NCBI GenBank assembly: GCA_037355855.1 | Contig: CM074760.1 | Location: forward strand, 302,501 to 366,500 | DNA: 64,000 nt | Source: Pseudo-nitzschia pungens | Lineage: Eukaryota > Bacillariophyta > Bacillariophyceae > Bacillariales > Bacillariaceae | Direction of reading: 5' to 3' | Shown: positions 31,960-43,426 of the stretch, piece by piece | Layout of the letters: every line of letters begins with the position of its first letter | Numbering within the stretch: position 1 is the first letter of the stretch | Translations under genes and position numbers: made by a program | Notes under the pieces: generated by a model | What the model saw: the letters and a program-made list of their open reading frames with translations, nothing else | What the model was told of the DNA's origin: nothing | Databases searched by the model: none

Positions 31960-33660
31960 ATGCGTAATACCATGAAATTGGGACTCTTCAGCGGCAGGAA
32001 AAAGCAGGCGAGGGGCATTAGCCCGGAGCCGGTTGAAGGAACTGAAGCAGCTGAAGCGGCTGAAACTGTTGAGCCGGCTGAGAGTGCATTTAGCATGGAT
32101 TGGGATAACGTGTACGTGGAAATTGATGACGATGCCAATGTACCCGTCATCAATAAAGCCATGGGTTCTAAATTCTACAGGAGCCCCACGGAACCACAAA
32201 ATCATGTTATTAGCCTTTCGAACAGTCAGAATCGAAGTCCTCTCCTGCCCTCGTCGGAATCAGCGATCGACGATCCCGCAGCCAGGGAGGATGAAGCAAG
32301 TACATCCTCTGTCACCACAGGGTCTGTAACCGAAAAAGCCCATACGATAAACCGAACTCGCGAGTCCTTTTGGAAGCAACAGAATGAAAACTCCTCCTTG
32401 CCAAGTGTCGACGATTCTAGGAACGAGGTGGAAACAATGAGGGACGAAGAAAATCAAGGCCCCACTGTCACACAAACTTCTAGCAACACGGATAGCGGAA
32501 TTTATTCAGGCAGTGGCACGTACACAGGTAGTGCCAGTGGTACAGAAACAGGGAGCAATACTTTCATGGGTAATTGTACATTCACGGGCAATGGCACTTA
32601 CATTGGCAGTGGTACTACGGACATGGGCAGTGGCATGTACATGATGGGCAGTGGCAGTGGCAGTGGCAGTGGCACGTATATGGACAGTGGCAGTCACACG
32701 GATAGTGGCACTCACATGGACAGTGGCAATTGTACTGTCGCGACGATGCGCAATGAAGACCCAACAATCAATGTGGAAGACATGCCCGATCGCCATATTC
32801 TTCTGAATCCAGAGAACACATTCGATCAGCACACAATCACACGGGACGGGAAGTACTTGTCAAATAATCAGTTTGCCAATGCGCAACTCATGAGTTGGAA
32901 GCACGCTGCAGAAGAGGGTCCAGCATTGATTCAAATTTTGTCAGTCGCGATATCCATTGGCGCCATGGTCGCCACCATCTATCCTCTTGTCGCATTTTCC
33001 GGGTTTTGGTCATTGCCTCTTCTTATATGCGCCTTTCACACAATTATGCTCTGCTGCCTAATCATTGCATTCGACATGCGCACCTGTGGTGCCCGAAATC
33101 CATTGAGTTTGCGTGGCAGAATTCGCAATTATTTGGTTGGCCACCTGACCGTCCTTCGAACGGTGTGGGGCCGAGGACTCTTGTACATACTTACTGGCTC
33201 CATGAACCTGACGATTTCCTACTACCCCTATACATATTACACCGGTTATATGCTGATGGCACTGGGTTTACTGACTTTTTTGATGGGCGCCCACGCTTCC
33301 TTTCACCTCGAACGTCTTCGTCTTTCGCTGACCGATCCCTCCTACCTCTGGAGCAAGTTTGTCGAAGCCGATACAAGTGCCGACAACATAATCAATCTCA
33401 GCGATTTTTCGAACCTGATCTGGAGCCTTGGCTTGGAACTAAGCGACGACTATACCTATCGCGCCTTTTCGCAACTCGACAAGGACTCGGACGATCGCGT
33501 TACCTTTCAGGAATTCAAGAAGTGGTGGATCGCGGGCCGGGCGGGCCAGGATGGCGATGGTGGAACAATTATGGCGATGAACGAGATCAAGGTTGCGACA
33601 GTACAACCACCCGAGACCGTACCGTCTCCCCAGGTGCTGGACGAAACTTCTAAAATATAA
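31960..33660 (+). CDS. COPI-associated-like membrane protein with EF-hand (paralogue A)
   Basis: 566 aa from ATG 31960 (or in-frame ATG 31972), intact. The N-terminal 300 residues are disordered, with Ser/Thr-rich stretches and degenerate Gly-Ser-Gly-Thr-Tyr/Met repeats (about 179-258). Four membrane helices lie at about 322-343, 350-372, 405-420 and 427-448. The segment GRGLLYILTGSMNLTI resembles the COPI_assoc/TVP15 Golgi family. The C-terminus has two EF-hand-like loops: a weak one, DTSADNIINLSD (471-482), and a canonical one, DKDSDDRVTFQE (507-518; Asp at loop positions 1, 3 and 5, Glu at 12), followed by FKKWW. A calcium-sensing Golgi or vesicle membrane protein is inferred. Paralogue B lies tail-to-tail downstream and shares WKxAxxEGPxxIQ, the membrane core and F[KR][KR]WW. 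Confidence 0.8.
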   Translation: MRNTMKLGLFSGRKKQARGISPEPVEGTEAAEAAETVEPAESAFSMDWDNVYVEIDDDANVPVINKAMGSKFYRSPTEPQNHVISLSNSQNRSPLLPSSESAIDDPAAREDEASTSSVTTGSVTEKAHTINRTRESFWKQQNENSSLPSVDDSRNEVETMRDEENQGPTVTQTSSNTDSGIYSGSGTYTGSASGTETGSNTFMGNCTFTGNGTYIGSGTTDMGSGMYMMGSGSGSGSGTYMDSGSHTDSGTHMDSGNCTVATMRNEDPTINVEDMPDRHILLNPENTFDQHTITRDGKYLSNNQFANAQLMSWKHAAEEGPALIQILSVAISIGAMVATIYPLVAFSGFWSLPLLICAFHTIMLCCLIIAFDMRTCGARNPLSLRGRIRNYLVGHLTVLRTVWGRGLLYILTGSMNLTISYYPYTYYTGYMLMALGLLTFLMGAHASFHLERLRLSLTDPSYLWSKFVEADTSADNIINLSDFSNLIWSLGLELSDDYTYRAFSQLDKDSDDRVTFQEFKKWWIAGRAGQDGDGGTIMAMNEIKVATVQPPETVPSPQVLDETSKI

Positions 33661-35476
33661 TTGATTGTATTGTGTACAAGAAGAGCGCCGTGATAGAAAA
33701 CATTCTTTTTCTACATCGACTCGACCTTTCGTACCAGCCACCGGATTTTCCACAACGAAAACTTTCACGTCTTGAACGTCCCCTTTTTATCACAGCATGG
33801 CCTCGTCAACGAATGCAAGCCATCCATCATGGAAATCGAAAGAGCTTTGCCTTGACCATGATTCGATGATTCGCTAGTAGTAGAGGTTGACGCGTTCATT
33901 TCAAGAATTGAACCAAATAACACTGACGATGATGCAGCACAAAGAACCGTGCAGATTTCCACAACAACGAAAGGGACCACGTTACTGACGACTGATACTA
34001 CTTCTTGTATTTAAAATGTGTAGCAATGATGACAATAATCTACATTATCAATTACGAGTCTACAAACATGATGTTTTGGCAAACAAATTAACTAACCACG
34101 AAGCTCTCCCGTCAAACCTCCCACTCGATCGTTTTCGACACCAATGTAGTACCGGCAGGTAGTCTTCTTTCTTACAATGAAACCGTTGAAAATGATTGCG
34201 ACTTGCTTCCATCCTTATTACACGTACGAATTCCGTAACAGATGTTTTGAACTACCGAACTCATCTCATTTGTTGTTTGAAGCTTTAAATATCAAATCAC
34301 AAAGTACCTGTACAAGAAGCTGTGTGACAGGAAGATTTTTTGCAGGTACAAAGAGCAGAACAGATGCAATATTCTTGTTGCTGAATGAATCGTCGTTTGT
34401 TCGGTTTGCCGCGATTAGTGTTCTTTAAATCGTTACAAATGTCTACGAGTAAATAATAGCGTTTCGTGATCACGATTTCAATGGATTGAAAGATGATCCT
34501 GTACATCTTCACCATATCTTCAGGGGTTGCAGGCAGTCGCCCCTGCCATTGTATACAATGAGAGATGCAGGATCTGCTTTTGCGCATTGAAAGTTGACTA
34601 TTGCAACGAGCTTTGGAATGCTCGTTGGGAGTTTGTAGCGATACCAATTTTCATTGGTACTTTAGAAACGCATGTTCCGCAACTGTGTGCACTCATCATA
34701 TCAGGATGACTTCGAGACAAAAAGCCTGCTCGGATTAGTACAGCAGGGTCTGGCCTGGTGTTCGGACATGGATAATCAATTGCTGGAGGAATCATGGTCA
34801 AGTGCACGATAACGAATGTGGTTGCAAGCTAACGCTATCAAACCAAATAATGATATCGAGCCATAGGTCGCAATTTGCAAGGATTCGTTCGAACGAAAGC
34901 TCACGGGAATGTGTTGTCTTGATTACTGTACTACGCATGGTGTACTTTGTATTCGAACTTTGGAATTAGTTTGGAGCTACAATCCTCTCGAGTTCCCAAG
35001 GTTCTAGCACCCCCTCCACTCATTCCAATACACACCACATTGTTTCGTATTCAGTCTGAGATCGACAATACTAATAATAAAAAATAATAATATCTCTTTA
35101 AGCTTCCAGAACCGCCAAAGCTTTAGAAACGACTTTGTGCCCCAAATGGAGAGCTAATATCTTTCATCTTGGATCGAAACGAAAACTGAGGAATTCCAAA
35201 CACAAGGAGATTTGGGTGGATGAAGAAAGAAAGTGAGAGCTCAACAAAGTATAACGCCTGTGCCTTACCACCAGTTCATCAAGGGCTTCTTACTCTATGG
35301 ATGGGTACGGTGTGCCACTACCATTATCACAATTATTCAAAACATAGTACTATGGATACAGGAGACAAACAGGAAGGACACGTTGCTCCATCTGTTTACG
35401 TCGACGGTGCGTCACACTGACCGCCCGGAACGCCTCAGAACGTTACACTCGTGCGGAAAATTCGAAGTCTTACAAT
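33661..35476. other. Convergent spacer between the EF-hand paralogues
   Basis: 1.8 kb between the two convergent stops. No gene recognised, and the short open frames lack features. It is AT-rich and contains no obvious long repeat or mobile element that would explain the inverted duplication. Confidence 0.5.
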
Positions 35477-37381
35477 CTATGTGGCGGTACGCGGCTCGGA
35501 CCCGAACCCGGACGAGTTTGCTACGGGAGATGTCGATAACGAGACCAGCGGAGTTGCTATTTTTCCCTTTTGTGTTTGGCGGGTGGATTGGCGTCGGCTT
35601 CCTCCACGGGGAATTCCTCGCCACCAGCGACGGAATTCGTCAAAGGCCATTCCGTTGCGGTCTCGGGGCATAATATCCAGCAGGAACACGTGGGGGATCA
35701 CTGCACTTTCGTCGAGGTCCAACCCCAGCGTCGTGACCAGAATCGAAAACTCGGTCTGATTCATCCGTAGCGGGTTGCCGCCGCCGCCGCTGCTCTTGTT
35801 GTTGTTGTTGTTGGTCTTGGTCTTGGAACGGCTCATCATCTTTGCGTTGACAAACTTTTCCAGCAGGTGCTCGTCGCTGCAGCAGATCGAAGTGGTGAGC
35901 AGGGTCCACCGAAAGGACGCGTGTGTTCCAAACAATATCGCTACTATCCCGACAAGCACCAGTGCCATCCCCGGTAGGCACAACGCCAGGAACGGTCCAG
36001 GAAAGACCCACCAGGATCCGGGAATCACCGCCAGGGTCATGGATCCGGCAAACACATAGAGACAGCCGCGGCCGTACAGATACCGAAACAGGGAGATTCG
36101 TTTCAGGACCACGCCCCGGGCTTTGGCACCCATCGCACGGGGATGGTAGTACCCGTACTCACCTTCTCCATAGTATCGGTACTTATAAGCGTCCATTGGA
36201 AGAACTAAGACATCCTCGTCCAAAAAATCCTCTCCCGACGACGATCGCTGCCGCGAGGCCCAGCGGCAGCCGCACGGCGTTGTTTCGAATCCCTTTTCGG
36301 ACCGCGTCTCGAACAAGAGAATGAGGGACGAGGCCACCATCAGGTGGCAACACGCCACCACCGCACCTGGGGTCCAGAATGATGACGTCGATGACGATGA
36401 CGATGACGATGACGCGGAGCCACGACCGGCCGCAATCGCTAGCACAATCGCCGAGCACAGAACAACGGAGGTCAAACCCAGAGCCGCCAGCTGGATGGGC
36501 CTGGGTCCCTCGATGGAAGCGGCCTTCCACATGTGCACCTGCTCCCTGGCGTAGTCGTTGCAAGGGTTGTCCCGTAGCGAATCGTCGTCCGAATCCACAA
36601 TAGTAGAACCTTTCGTCGCGTGCGAAAGCTTGCGCGTACAGAGGTCAAACTGCTGATAGCTCAAGCTCACATCACTAGCCGAGCCATCTTCATCGTTGTC
36701 GTTGTCGGTGATCGATCCCGAGCGGGAGCTTCCGCTCGAAACCGTCGGTGCATCGGTTTTTGTTTCGTGGTGCTTCTTGGTGGCGGTTTCGGAGTGCGTG
36801 TCCGGACAGGATCGTGTTCCGGCAAGGGGGTCTCGGACCAAGCAACGAGGATCTGTTTGCGCGGCTCTTCGGTCGTACCGAAAGGATTTGACGCGGTAGC
36901 TGAAGGACGAAAAAAACCGCTTGGAAAATCGCATCGAAAACGGCAATGGCATTCGGCTCCCGGTGCCTTCGGTCGGCAGGGTGGTGCTGGGTTGCGCGTG
37001 TTCGCTGCATCCGACCTCCAGTGGGGCTACTACTTTTGGGGAGGACTCTCTCACAGTGGCGCTGGCGTTTCTTGTATTTGTTCTGTTATTGGTTCCGGGA
37101 CTGGGATTGGTAATGGTACTGCTCCCTCCGTTGCTTGTTTGGTGGTCAGTGCCACTCTCGGATGGAATTCCAGGATGCGAGGGGTTCTCCACTGATACAG
37201 ATACCCGATGCATCCTCTGGAACGGAGGTGGAGGATCGGGAGGTGTGTACGATTCACCCGAAGAGCCGCTTTTTCTGATCAGACTCTCGGGATCCGTCAT
37301 GCCGCGGTACCGTCCCCTGATAAGATGCGGCTGATCCGGTTGCTTCTGGTGAGGTTCTCGTTTTTTGCCAAACATCCCCAT
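35477..37381 (-). CDS. COPI-associated-like membrane protein, degenerate EF-hand (paralogue B)
   Basis: 634 aa from ATG 37381 (MGMFGKKREPHQKQ), intact. It has the same architecture as paralogue A: a long disordered N-terminus, the shared junction WKAASIEGPRPIQLAALGL, four membrane helices including GRGCLYVFAGSMTLAVIPG and VAILFGTHASF, then a C-terminal helix-loop-helix region. The final EF-hand-like loop (DIMPRDRNGMAFDEFRRWW) keeps the terminal Glu and the FRRWW signature but has lost the Asp ligands at positions 1, 3 and 5, so calcium binding is doubtful. There are short Ser runs between helices 1 and 2 and an Asn run (NNNNNKSSGGGG) before the EF region; both are absent from paralogue A. Local inverted duplication followed by divergence is inferred. 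Confidence 0.8.
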   Translation of the reverse strand: MGMFGKKREPHQKQPDQPHLIRGRYRGMTDPESLIRKSGSSGESYTPPDPPPPFQRMHRVSVSVENPSHPGIPSESGTDHQTSNGGSSTITNPSPGTNNRTNTRNASATVRESSPKVVAPLEVGCSEHAQPSTTLPTEGTGSRMPLPFSMRFSKRFFSSFSYRVKSFRYDRRAAQTDPRCLVRDPLAGTRSCPDTHSETATKKHHETKTDAPTVSSGSSRSGSITDNDNDEDGSASDVSLSYQQFDLCTRKLSHATKGSTIVDSDDDSLRDNPCNDYAREQVHMWKAASIEGPRPIQLAALGLTSVVLCSAIVLAIAAGRGSASSSSSSSSTSSFWTPGAVVACCHLMVASSLILLFETRSEKGFETTPCGCRWASRQRSSSGEDFLDEDVLVLPMDAYKYRYYGEGEYGYYHPRAMGAKARGVVLKRISLFRYLYGRGCLYVFAGSMTLAVIPGSWWVFPGPFLALCLPGMALVLVGIVAILFGTHASFRWTLLTTSICCSDEHLLEKFVNAKMMSRSKTKTNNNNNKSSGGGGNPLRMNQTEFSILVTTLGLDLDESAVIPHVFLLDIMPRDRNGMAFDEFRRWWRGIPRGGSRRQSTRQTQKGKIATPLVSLSTSPVANSSGFGSEPRTAT

Positions 37382-38880
37382 GGCACAGAGTATCAGAAAT
37401 ACTGCTGCTTGTTTTGTCTCTGGATTGTGTTGCAGTGCCGATGGAAGGGTTCACTTGCTTGGCTTCGATTTGTCGTCGCCTTCTCCGAGCAAGGTTGGCT
37501 GATATACCTTTAAACAATATGATTTGTCTCGTTCCTTGTTGCAAGGAACAAATGTCAAGGTTGTGTTCGAAAGACGAAATGGTCGATCGCAGCGGGAGAG
37601 CAGGATTTTGACACCCAATGATGCATTTGCCAGAACATCTTGTCACGTGCGGTTGCAATAATTGCACAAGCGTTGATCACAGATCAGCCTGATGGCGACT
37701 GCGAAGAGAACTCACAATGATACGAGTTGCATGTGGTAGGAAGGGTTGGAGGGAGTCGAAATTTTTGGCACTTATTAGGAAGTCCCGGATCATGTGATCG
37801 GGCAATAGAGTTTGTGATTTCTATCGGATTCTTGGCTTTGTTGGTGGCCAAAATGGATCCCGTTGGTTGGCACCATTCGGGGGAACAGGAAGTGTTGTAC
37901 CAACTGTTGGACATTGCAATTCGTGACTCACAAAGCGTGACACGACTCGTCCGAGTTTAACAACGAAGATGGCTTCTACGATTCAAAATAATTCTTTCTA
38001 CCGTGCCACCGGAGAATCAAAACTCTCAAACCACAACTCCGCGTTACACATGGTGATGCTATGACCCACACACACGTACGTGAAGTGAAGATTTCCTTTG
38101 TGAGGGGTTCCCATGTAACGGTAGGACTCCCTTCGACGAATGCGTTTCCGACTCTAGGAGGACTTCTTCATCCCATCTGGGATTCAGTCAACGATGAATG
38201 CCTTCGTCAAAAACAATAGTCACGAGATCTATGGTCCCGAATTTTTCCGTTTCGACTGATATAACGGCTGGGTTCTCACAGGAAGCGCGAAAAACGAGCT
38301 GATTGGACTATTTTACACATACAAGAGTCATTGACTCACGCCGAACCGTCCTAACCATGGACAAACCAATCATGGGGGCACGTCAAAAAAAAATTGTTTT
38401 TTTGATCCCCGCCTGTTTGAGTATTACCATTATCGGAGACCAAAATTATGATTATTTTGAGAAAGGCGATTTGAATCAAAGAGGAAGTCGCGGAGGCAAT
38501 ACAAGCACTGCTGGCGTCGGTATTTTCAAAATTTGAAACTCTCATAGTAGGAAATTGTACGAGAGGTGCGTAAGTTGCTTTCGATTGTTCATCTGCACCG
38601 TTTTGAATTTTTATCCCGATAAATCAACGGTAGAATCCCACAGAAGCAGGAAAGGAGGTTGAAGTCACGATTACTTCCTTTTTAACTTTGCAACGAAGCA
38701 CAATAATATTCGAATTCTGCACCAGTTTTTGACACCCGATCAGAATACCGTACGGTACAGGAGCACCCAAACTTTGTATTACGGCAATCGCATTGGAATG
38801 TCATCCAAAAACTTTCGGGTAGAAGCGCTATCGTTTTCAAACATCACCGATTATTAGGAACCAAGCAAGCAAGAAACACC
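37382..38880. other. Divergent intergenic region
   Basis: The spacer lies between the starts of two outward-facing genes. No further gene recognised. A TACCGTACGGTACA palindrome lies near 38747 and an A-run at about 38386-38394. The last bases before 38881 (AAGAAACACC) form the start context of the next gene. Confidence 0.45.
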
Positions 38881-40110
38881 ATGTCGTTCACACCAAGATC
38901 GAAAGCATTCCGATCCTTTGCCTCGACCGCTAAAAAGTACGATCAGTTGCACGAGGATGGCTCGCATTTACCCATCGAAGATCCCATGCCGTTCGACTCA
39001 AGTACATCCTACAGTGCGCCATCGCCATCGGCAATCGTGGTCGATCAGCAACTACAAGAGGACCATGCACAACCACTCGAAGCAATCTCAAAGAACGCCT
39101 TGCCAAATAGTCCGGTGTCCGTACTTACATCATTTCCCATCATCCAAGAAGGGAAAGGTGAGGCAAAGCCCGTCAATGACTCCGTCGATACTCCTGAGGA
39201 CGAGGACGACAGAGCGAGTCCTGACTTTTCGGCCACTACGCCCGAATCAGAATCCATCGTTTCGTCTCCAAAAGACAAAATCACCATCAACGTCCCTGAG
39301 AGCAGCTATTACAGCAGCAACGACAACATTGACGATGATACGGAAGATCTACAAGATAGCTCCGGTTTCGAAGACATCTCTCTCTCCCCCGCCCCATGGG
39401 AACGATTCTCGTTAAATTCTGACTTGTTTACGTCCACACGAAAAGCCGCAACGGACGTGGTGGAACAGACTTCTTCCATAATCCAAGCCGGCCAAAACAT
39501 GCTGAACAAGACCATGTTGTCGAAAAAAGCTCTGTTCTCGGAAGAGGAGGTATCCGAAGATGCAGAAGACGAGGTAGCAAAAGGCACGAAAGATGTTACA
39601 GAAGAGGTAGCAGCAGCAGCAGCAGCTTCTCCCCCGATTTATTCGGATCCTTTGCCATCGGAAGGATCCACGGTTCGAACAGAGGATATTCCCAAATCAA
39701 CGACAAACAGCGATGGCAGCAGTAGAGCGATTCCCGCTAATGTCGAAGATGCGTGTCACTGCACCGAACAGTGGGTGGAAACAAGCAGGGAATACGTTGA
39801 CAACGCGTACAAGACCACACAAAGGGTTGCCTCGGAACTTTTGGAAACAAAACAATCGACCAAGAAGGGGGCCATGGAACAGTCCAAAATGACTGGGCAT
39901 CTGCCGTGTCTGGACAGTGCCACGATGAAGGATTTTGAGGAGTTCGTTGAATACCATCAAGCCCTCTTGGAGAAGCACCTACCATGCATTGGTGGTAGAA
40001 AGCAAAAACGTCCCTCTGCCATCACCGATTCCTATGCCCGAGATTGGTATCGAAGTGCAAATCAAGCCGAAAGTAAACTTCGCGTAATTCGTTCAACCGA
40101 ACACGAATGA
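38881..40110 (+). CDS. Acidic, Ser-rich hypothetical protein, 409 aa
   Basis: Intact frame from ATG 38881 (context AACACCATGTCG). I do not recognise the family. The first 280 residues are acidic and disordered (runs of Asp, Glu, Ser and Pro; EDEDDRASPD, DDDTEDLQD, an AAAAAAS stretch). Within it lies the more ordered PWERFSLNSDLFTSTRKA followed by VVEQTSSIIQAGQNML, possibly amphipathic. The C-terminal 120 residues look like a small folded domain: HCTEQWVETSREYVDNAYK, MTGHLPCLDSATMKDFEEFV, YHQALLEKHLPCIGG and DSYARDWYRSANQAESK. No membrane segments, targeting peptide or catalytic motifs. An in-frame overlapping antisense frame exists but is less convincing. Confidence 0.7.
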   Translation: MSFTPRSKAFRSFASTAKKYDQLHEDGSHLPIEDPMPFDSSTSYSAPSPSAIVVDQQLQEDHAQPLEAISKNALPNSPVSVLTSFPIIQEGKGEAKPVNDSVDTPEDEDDRASPDFSATTPESESIVSSPKDKITINVPESSYYSSNDNIDDDTEDLQDSSGFEDISLSPAPWERFSLNSDLFTSTRKAATDVVEQTSSIIQAGQNMLNKTMLSKKALFSEEEVSEDAEDEVAKGTKDVTEEVAAAAAASPPIYSDPLPSEGSTVRTEDIPKSTTNSDGSSRAIPANVEDACHCTEQWVETSREYVDNAYKTTQRVASELLETKQSTKKGAMEQSKMTGHLPCLDSATMKDFEEFVEYHQALLEKHLPCIGGRKQKRPSAITDSYARDWYRSANQAESKLRVIRSTEHE

Positions 40111-43100
40111 ATTTTTGCTCCTCCATTAGTCCCATGTAACTCAGCACGCCTTCACGCGTGCACGCTCCAGTTCACCCACTCTGCTATTTCAAGATTCTTC
40201 CTCTTATCCCTCCCAGCATGCATTTGGCTTAATTTGAACTGAAATTCCGTCGGCGATCTTGCGACAGTGTTCCGGTAGTGCTCAGCGATTGGGATTCACT
40301 CAGTAGTTTACCTACGCATTCTATTCTGGCATCCTTTCGGGCAGACCGTGAACCAACTAAATTGCATTCAAAATTCCAATTCTTTGCTCTGTGGAGGAGC
40401 GCGTTCACGTGCCATACCGCACCGCATTTCTATCCTGTTAACATTTTTTGAATCCAATCATTACAACTAATACTCTGTCATAGTCTTGCTCTGAACTGAT
40501 AGTCGTTTATTCCATTGGTTGCATTGCGGTTCTTCGTGAGTGTGGGTCGAGATTCAAATGAAGAGAGGTGGCTTGATCACAAACCAGTTCGTGCTGCTGC
40601 GTGGTCTTCAGTGTTAACCACCTTTTAGTGCCCGGTTGCAGTAAAATCCCTTCCTCCCTTTGCTTTTGAAATCAAGTTAGGTTTGCTGGAAAATTAGCGC
40701 ACCCTTAGTGTTCGGTGTCCTTTGCTTTCGTGTCTCTGTCTGCGCTGCGGATGTTCAGTACGTGTACGCATAGGTTCATCGACAAGTTGTGTCTCGAGAT
40801 GATTTGTTATCGAGGTCAAGCCGGTCGGAAATCGAACGATTCGCTCGTGTCGCCGGATCCATGGTCTCAAATTAGGACCGGCCTTAGAACCGTGGAAGGG
40901 GAGCAAAACACCGTCAGCGAGATCAATCGATTCAATCATTCCCGGAATTATACCCGTTGCATCGCAACAGGGGTGCTTTGGTACACTCGACTCATATTAC
41001 GGGTCGTTCTTTTGAGATTCTTCTCAACACGCACACGTACCAAATTCGGTCAATCTCAAAAGGGATCCGGACCTGGCCCAGGCATTGATGAAGATCAATC
41101 GGACGCAGTCGCGCCTTCTCACCGTCTTGAACGTACGTCGCAGGACACGGAGTGTGAAGTCGGAGCGGACTGGAGGGTGGTCAAAGAATCATCCTAGTGA
41201 TTGCTGTGATATATGTGGGCTAGAGGAGAAAAACTAGTGACAGAGGGAAAGAAACTGGAAAGTGATGGTGAATCGATGAAAATTGTCGGAATTTTTTCTC
41301 TTGACTGGTGAAGCGTTTGAAAATTAGCCTTCACCGTTCTTCCGATGACATTTTCCCAGTCTTGGTTTTTTGTTCCACCGATCATCAACGATCAGCTCCG
41401 TTTTGAATTTTGATTTTTCTCCAATGCTGTCTCGGCGCGCGTTCCGTCTTCTTTTGATTGAGCCGAAAGGCACCATTGTGGTCGTGGTGGTGGTGTTCTC
41501 AATCAACATGTGTCAGTTATTTGCACACGAGACTGTATTGTAAGCAGGCATGCCATCATGTCAGGATCCTAATTCAACTACCGTAAGAAAGAAATCATCG
41601 TCAACAATAAGATTCTAGTAAGAAGAATGATCGTGCATAATAGTAGTAGTAAGGTTACAACTAATAGTAGTACGTGATGTAGTACTAGTCATGCCGTTTT
41701 GAGAAAGGAATGAATCGCCGAGATGCTGTTCTTCGTCGTCTGGTGATGCTGGCTCTACTACTAGCAGTACTACACCATTTCTGAATTCCCCGAACCGCAT
41801 GCTTCTTGTGATTGCAAGAATTATGATAATCCAAACAACAACAGCAACAAGCAAGACGAAGAAGTACCGTGCCAGTACTACTATCGATTCAATTCGGTGG
41901 TCTGCTGAGGTTGTAATTCTTCTTCTTGCGTACCTTAGTCGAATTTGAGGAGGGGCTTCTTGTCGTTGTAGTACTACTACACAAGATATGCAGTTAGCAT
42001 ACTACTACTAGTACTACTACTACTACAGTGCAAGAAACACATTCCCAATTCATCGAATACTTTTTGTTTGTTCGTCATTGATGATACTGGTGGTTCTTAC
42101 AGCAGCAGCATCCAGCACAATCATGATTTGAAACGAGTTGGCAACTTCTGTTGCGAGCATCTACGTATTTTTGATGTTTTTCCGGCACGGCATTTTCCCC
42201 AGCTAGGAGCTAGTAGCTACCGGTAGGAGCTAGGGGCGGCAACGAAAGTTATGGGAAGTGAGTCAAACTAACAGTCTTGAATACGTTTTTCAAAGTGCTA
42301 AGGTGCGTCCTCACCATCAACTGCCGATCAAGGTGACTGTAATGTGTTTGATGATGTTCCGGATCGCAATTGTACCAGAAACTTCTTTGGTTCAAATTGC
42401 CCGCGACGCTGCAGCTAATCTCTTGGTCATGGAAGGGGATGACATGATCCTCAAGCGATCTGTCGACTCTAGAGATGGTCTCGAAGCTGAATCTTGTCTT
42501 TTGTAACAACCACACTAGTTCGGATGAGATTTGTCCTTTCTTAAAGATCCTTGAATCACCATGTATCCTCAGAGGCACACAAGTAGTTCTCCTTTATCGT
42601 GTCAAGCAATCTATCGCACGCATTCCTTGTAACACTAGCAAAGTAAGAGATGAAGTTTATTCGCTTCGTACAGTCCACGCCGTCTCTTGCCACTAATGCA
42701 TTAGGGCTGTTTTATACAGTCATCTTCACAATCCATTTCCGGAGTCGAGGGAACATGTTTGTATCGACGCAACACGATTTCCTGCATTCTCCTCGCCTTC
42801 CCTGTAAGTCGACAAACTCAGTAGACCATTCCACAAAGAGTAGCACAATTGAGCAGTCTTAGCGCATTCTTTCATTCCAAATACACAGTATAGATTCTTT
42901 TATTCAATATAAACGTTGTGATTCCGGATCATTTGCCATCCAATATCATCCTTCATACAATCCCGTCTCAAACGAGTTTCTTGGTGGTTTGGATACATTG
43001 CGGTCATCACTGCAATAAGTGATTCGTACTATAGCTCCTCTAACTCCTCAGGACGATGAAACTCGGCCGGCAACTTCAGTGAACCCCTCCCTGTCTGAGC

Positions 43101-43426
43101 ATGTGAATTTTTTTTCATCCAATGCGAGAATGTAATTCACCATCACTGCGAATGACATACTGACCTGTAGACCCCCCCCGACCCAGTGAGACCGTATGCT
43201 ATGGCTGCTTGAACAATTGGCGTTGTTTTCTAATATGAAACTGTGTACGGTAGCTACAAAAGGACTTTGCCGTTTCGTTTGTCAAAAAATTTAGTTGTAC
43301 TACTATGATTTTCCGGACAGTAGGCACGTTCATACACTAGTATCAACCATTGCATTTGGCTCCTGGTTGCGCTGTGGCGTTTATCATTTGTTCCGGCACG
43401 ATGCTCTCATCGATCGAGCATCGTAT
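40111..43426. other. Intergenic, 3.3 kb
   Basis: No gene recognised. Its 3' half has TAC/GTA palindromic clusters (about 41625-41690, 41755-41775, 41970-42032). An open frame at 40715-41197 (160 aa) has no domain features. An eight-C run followed by G occurs near 43183. Confidence 0.5.

Noticed and set aside
40715..41197. 160-codon plus-strand frame
   Set aside because: No conserved motif and no GC rise as seen in real exons here. It could be chance in a 3.3-kb spacer.
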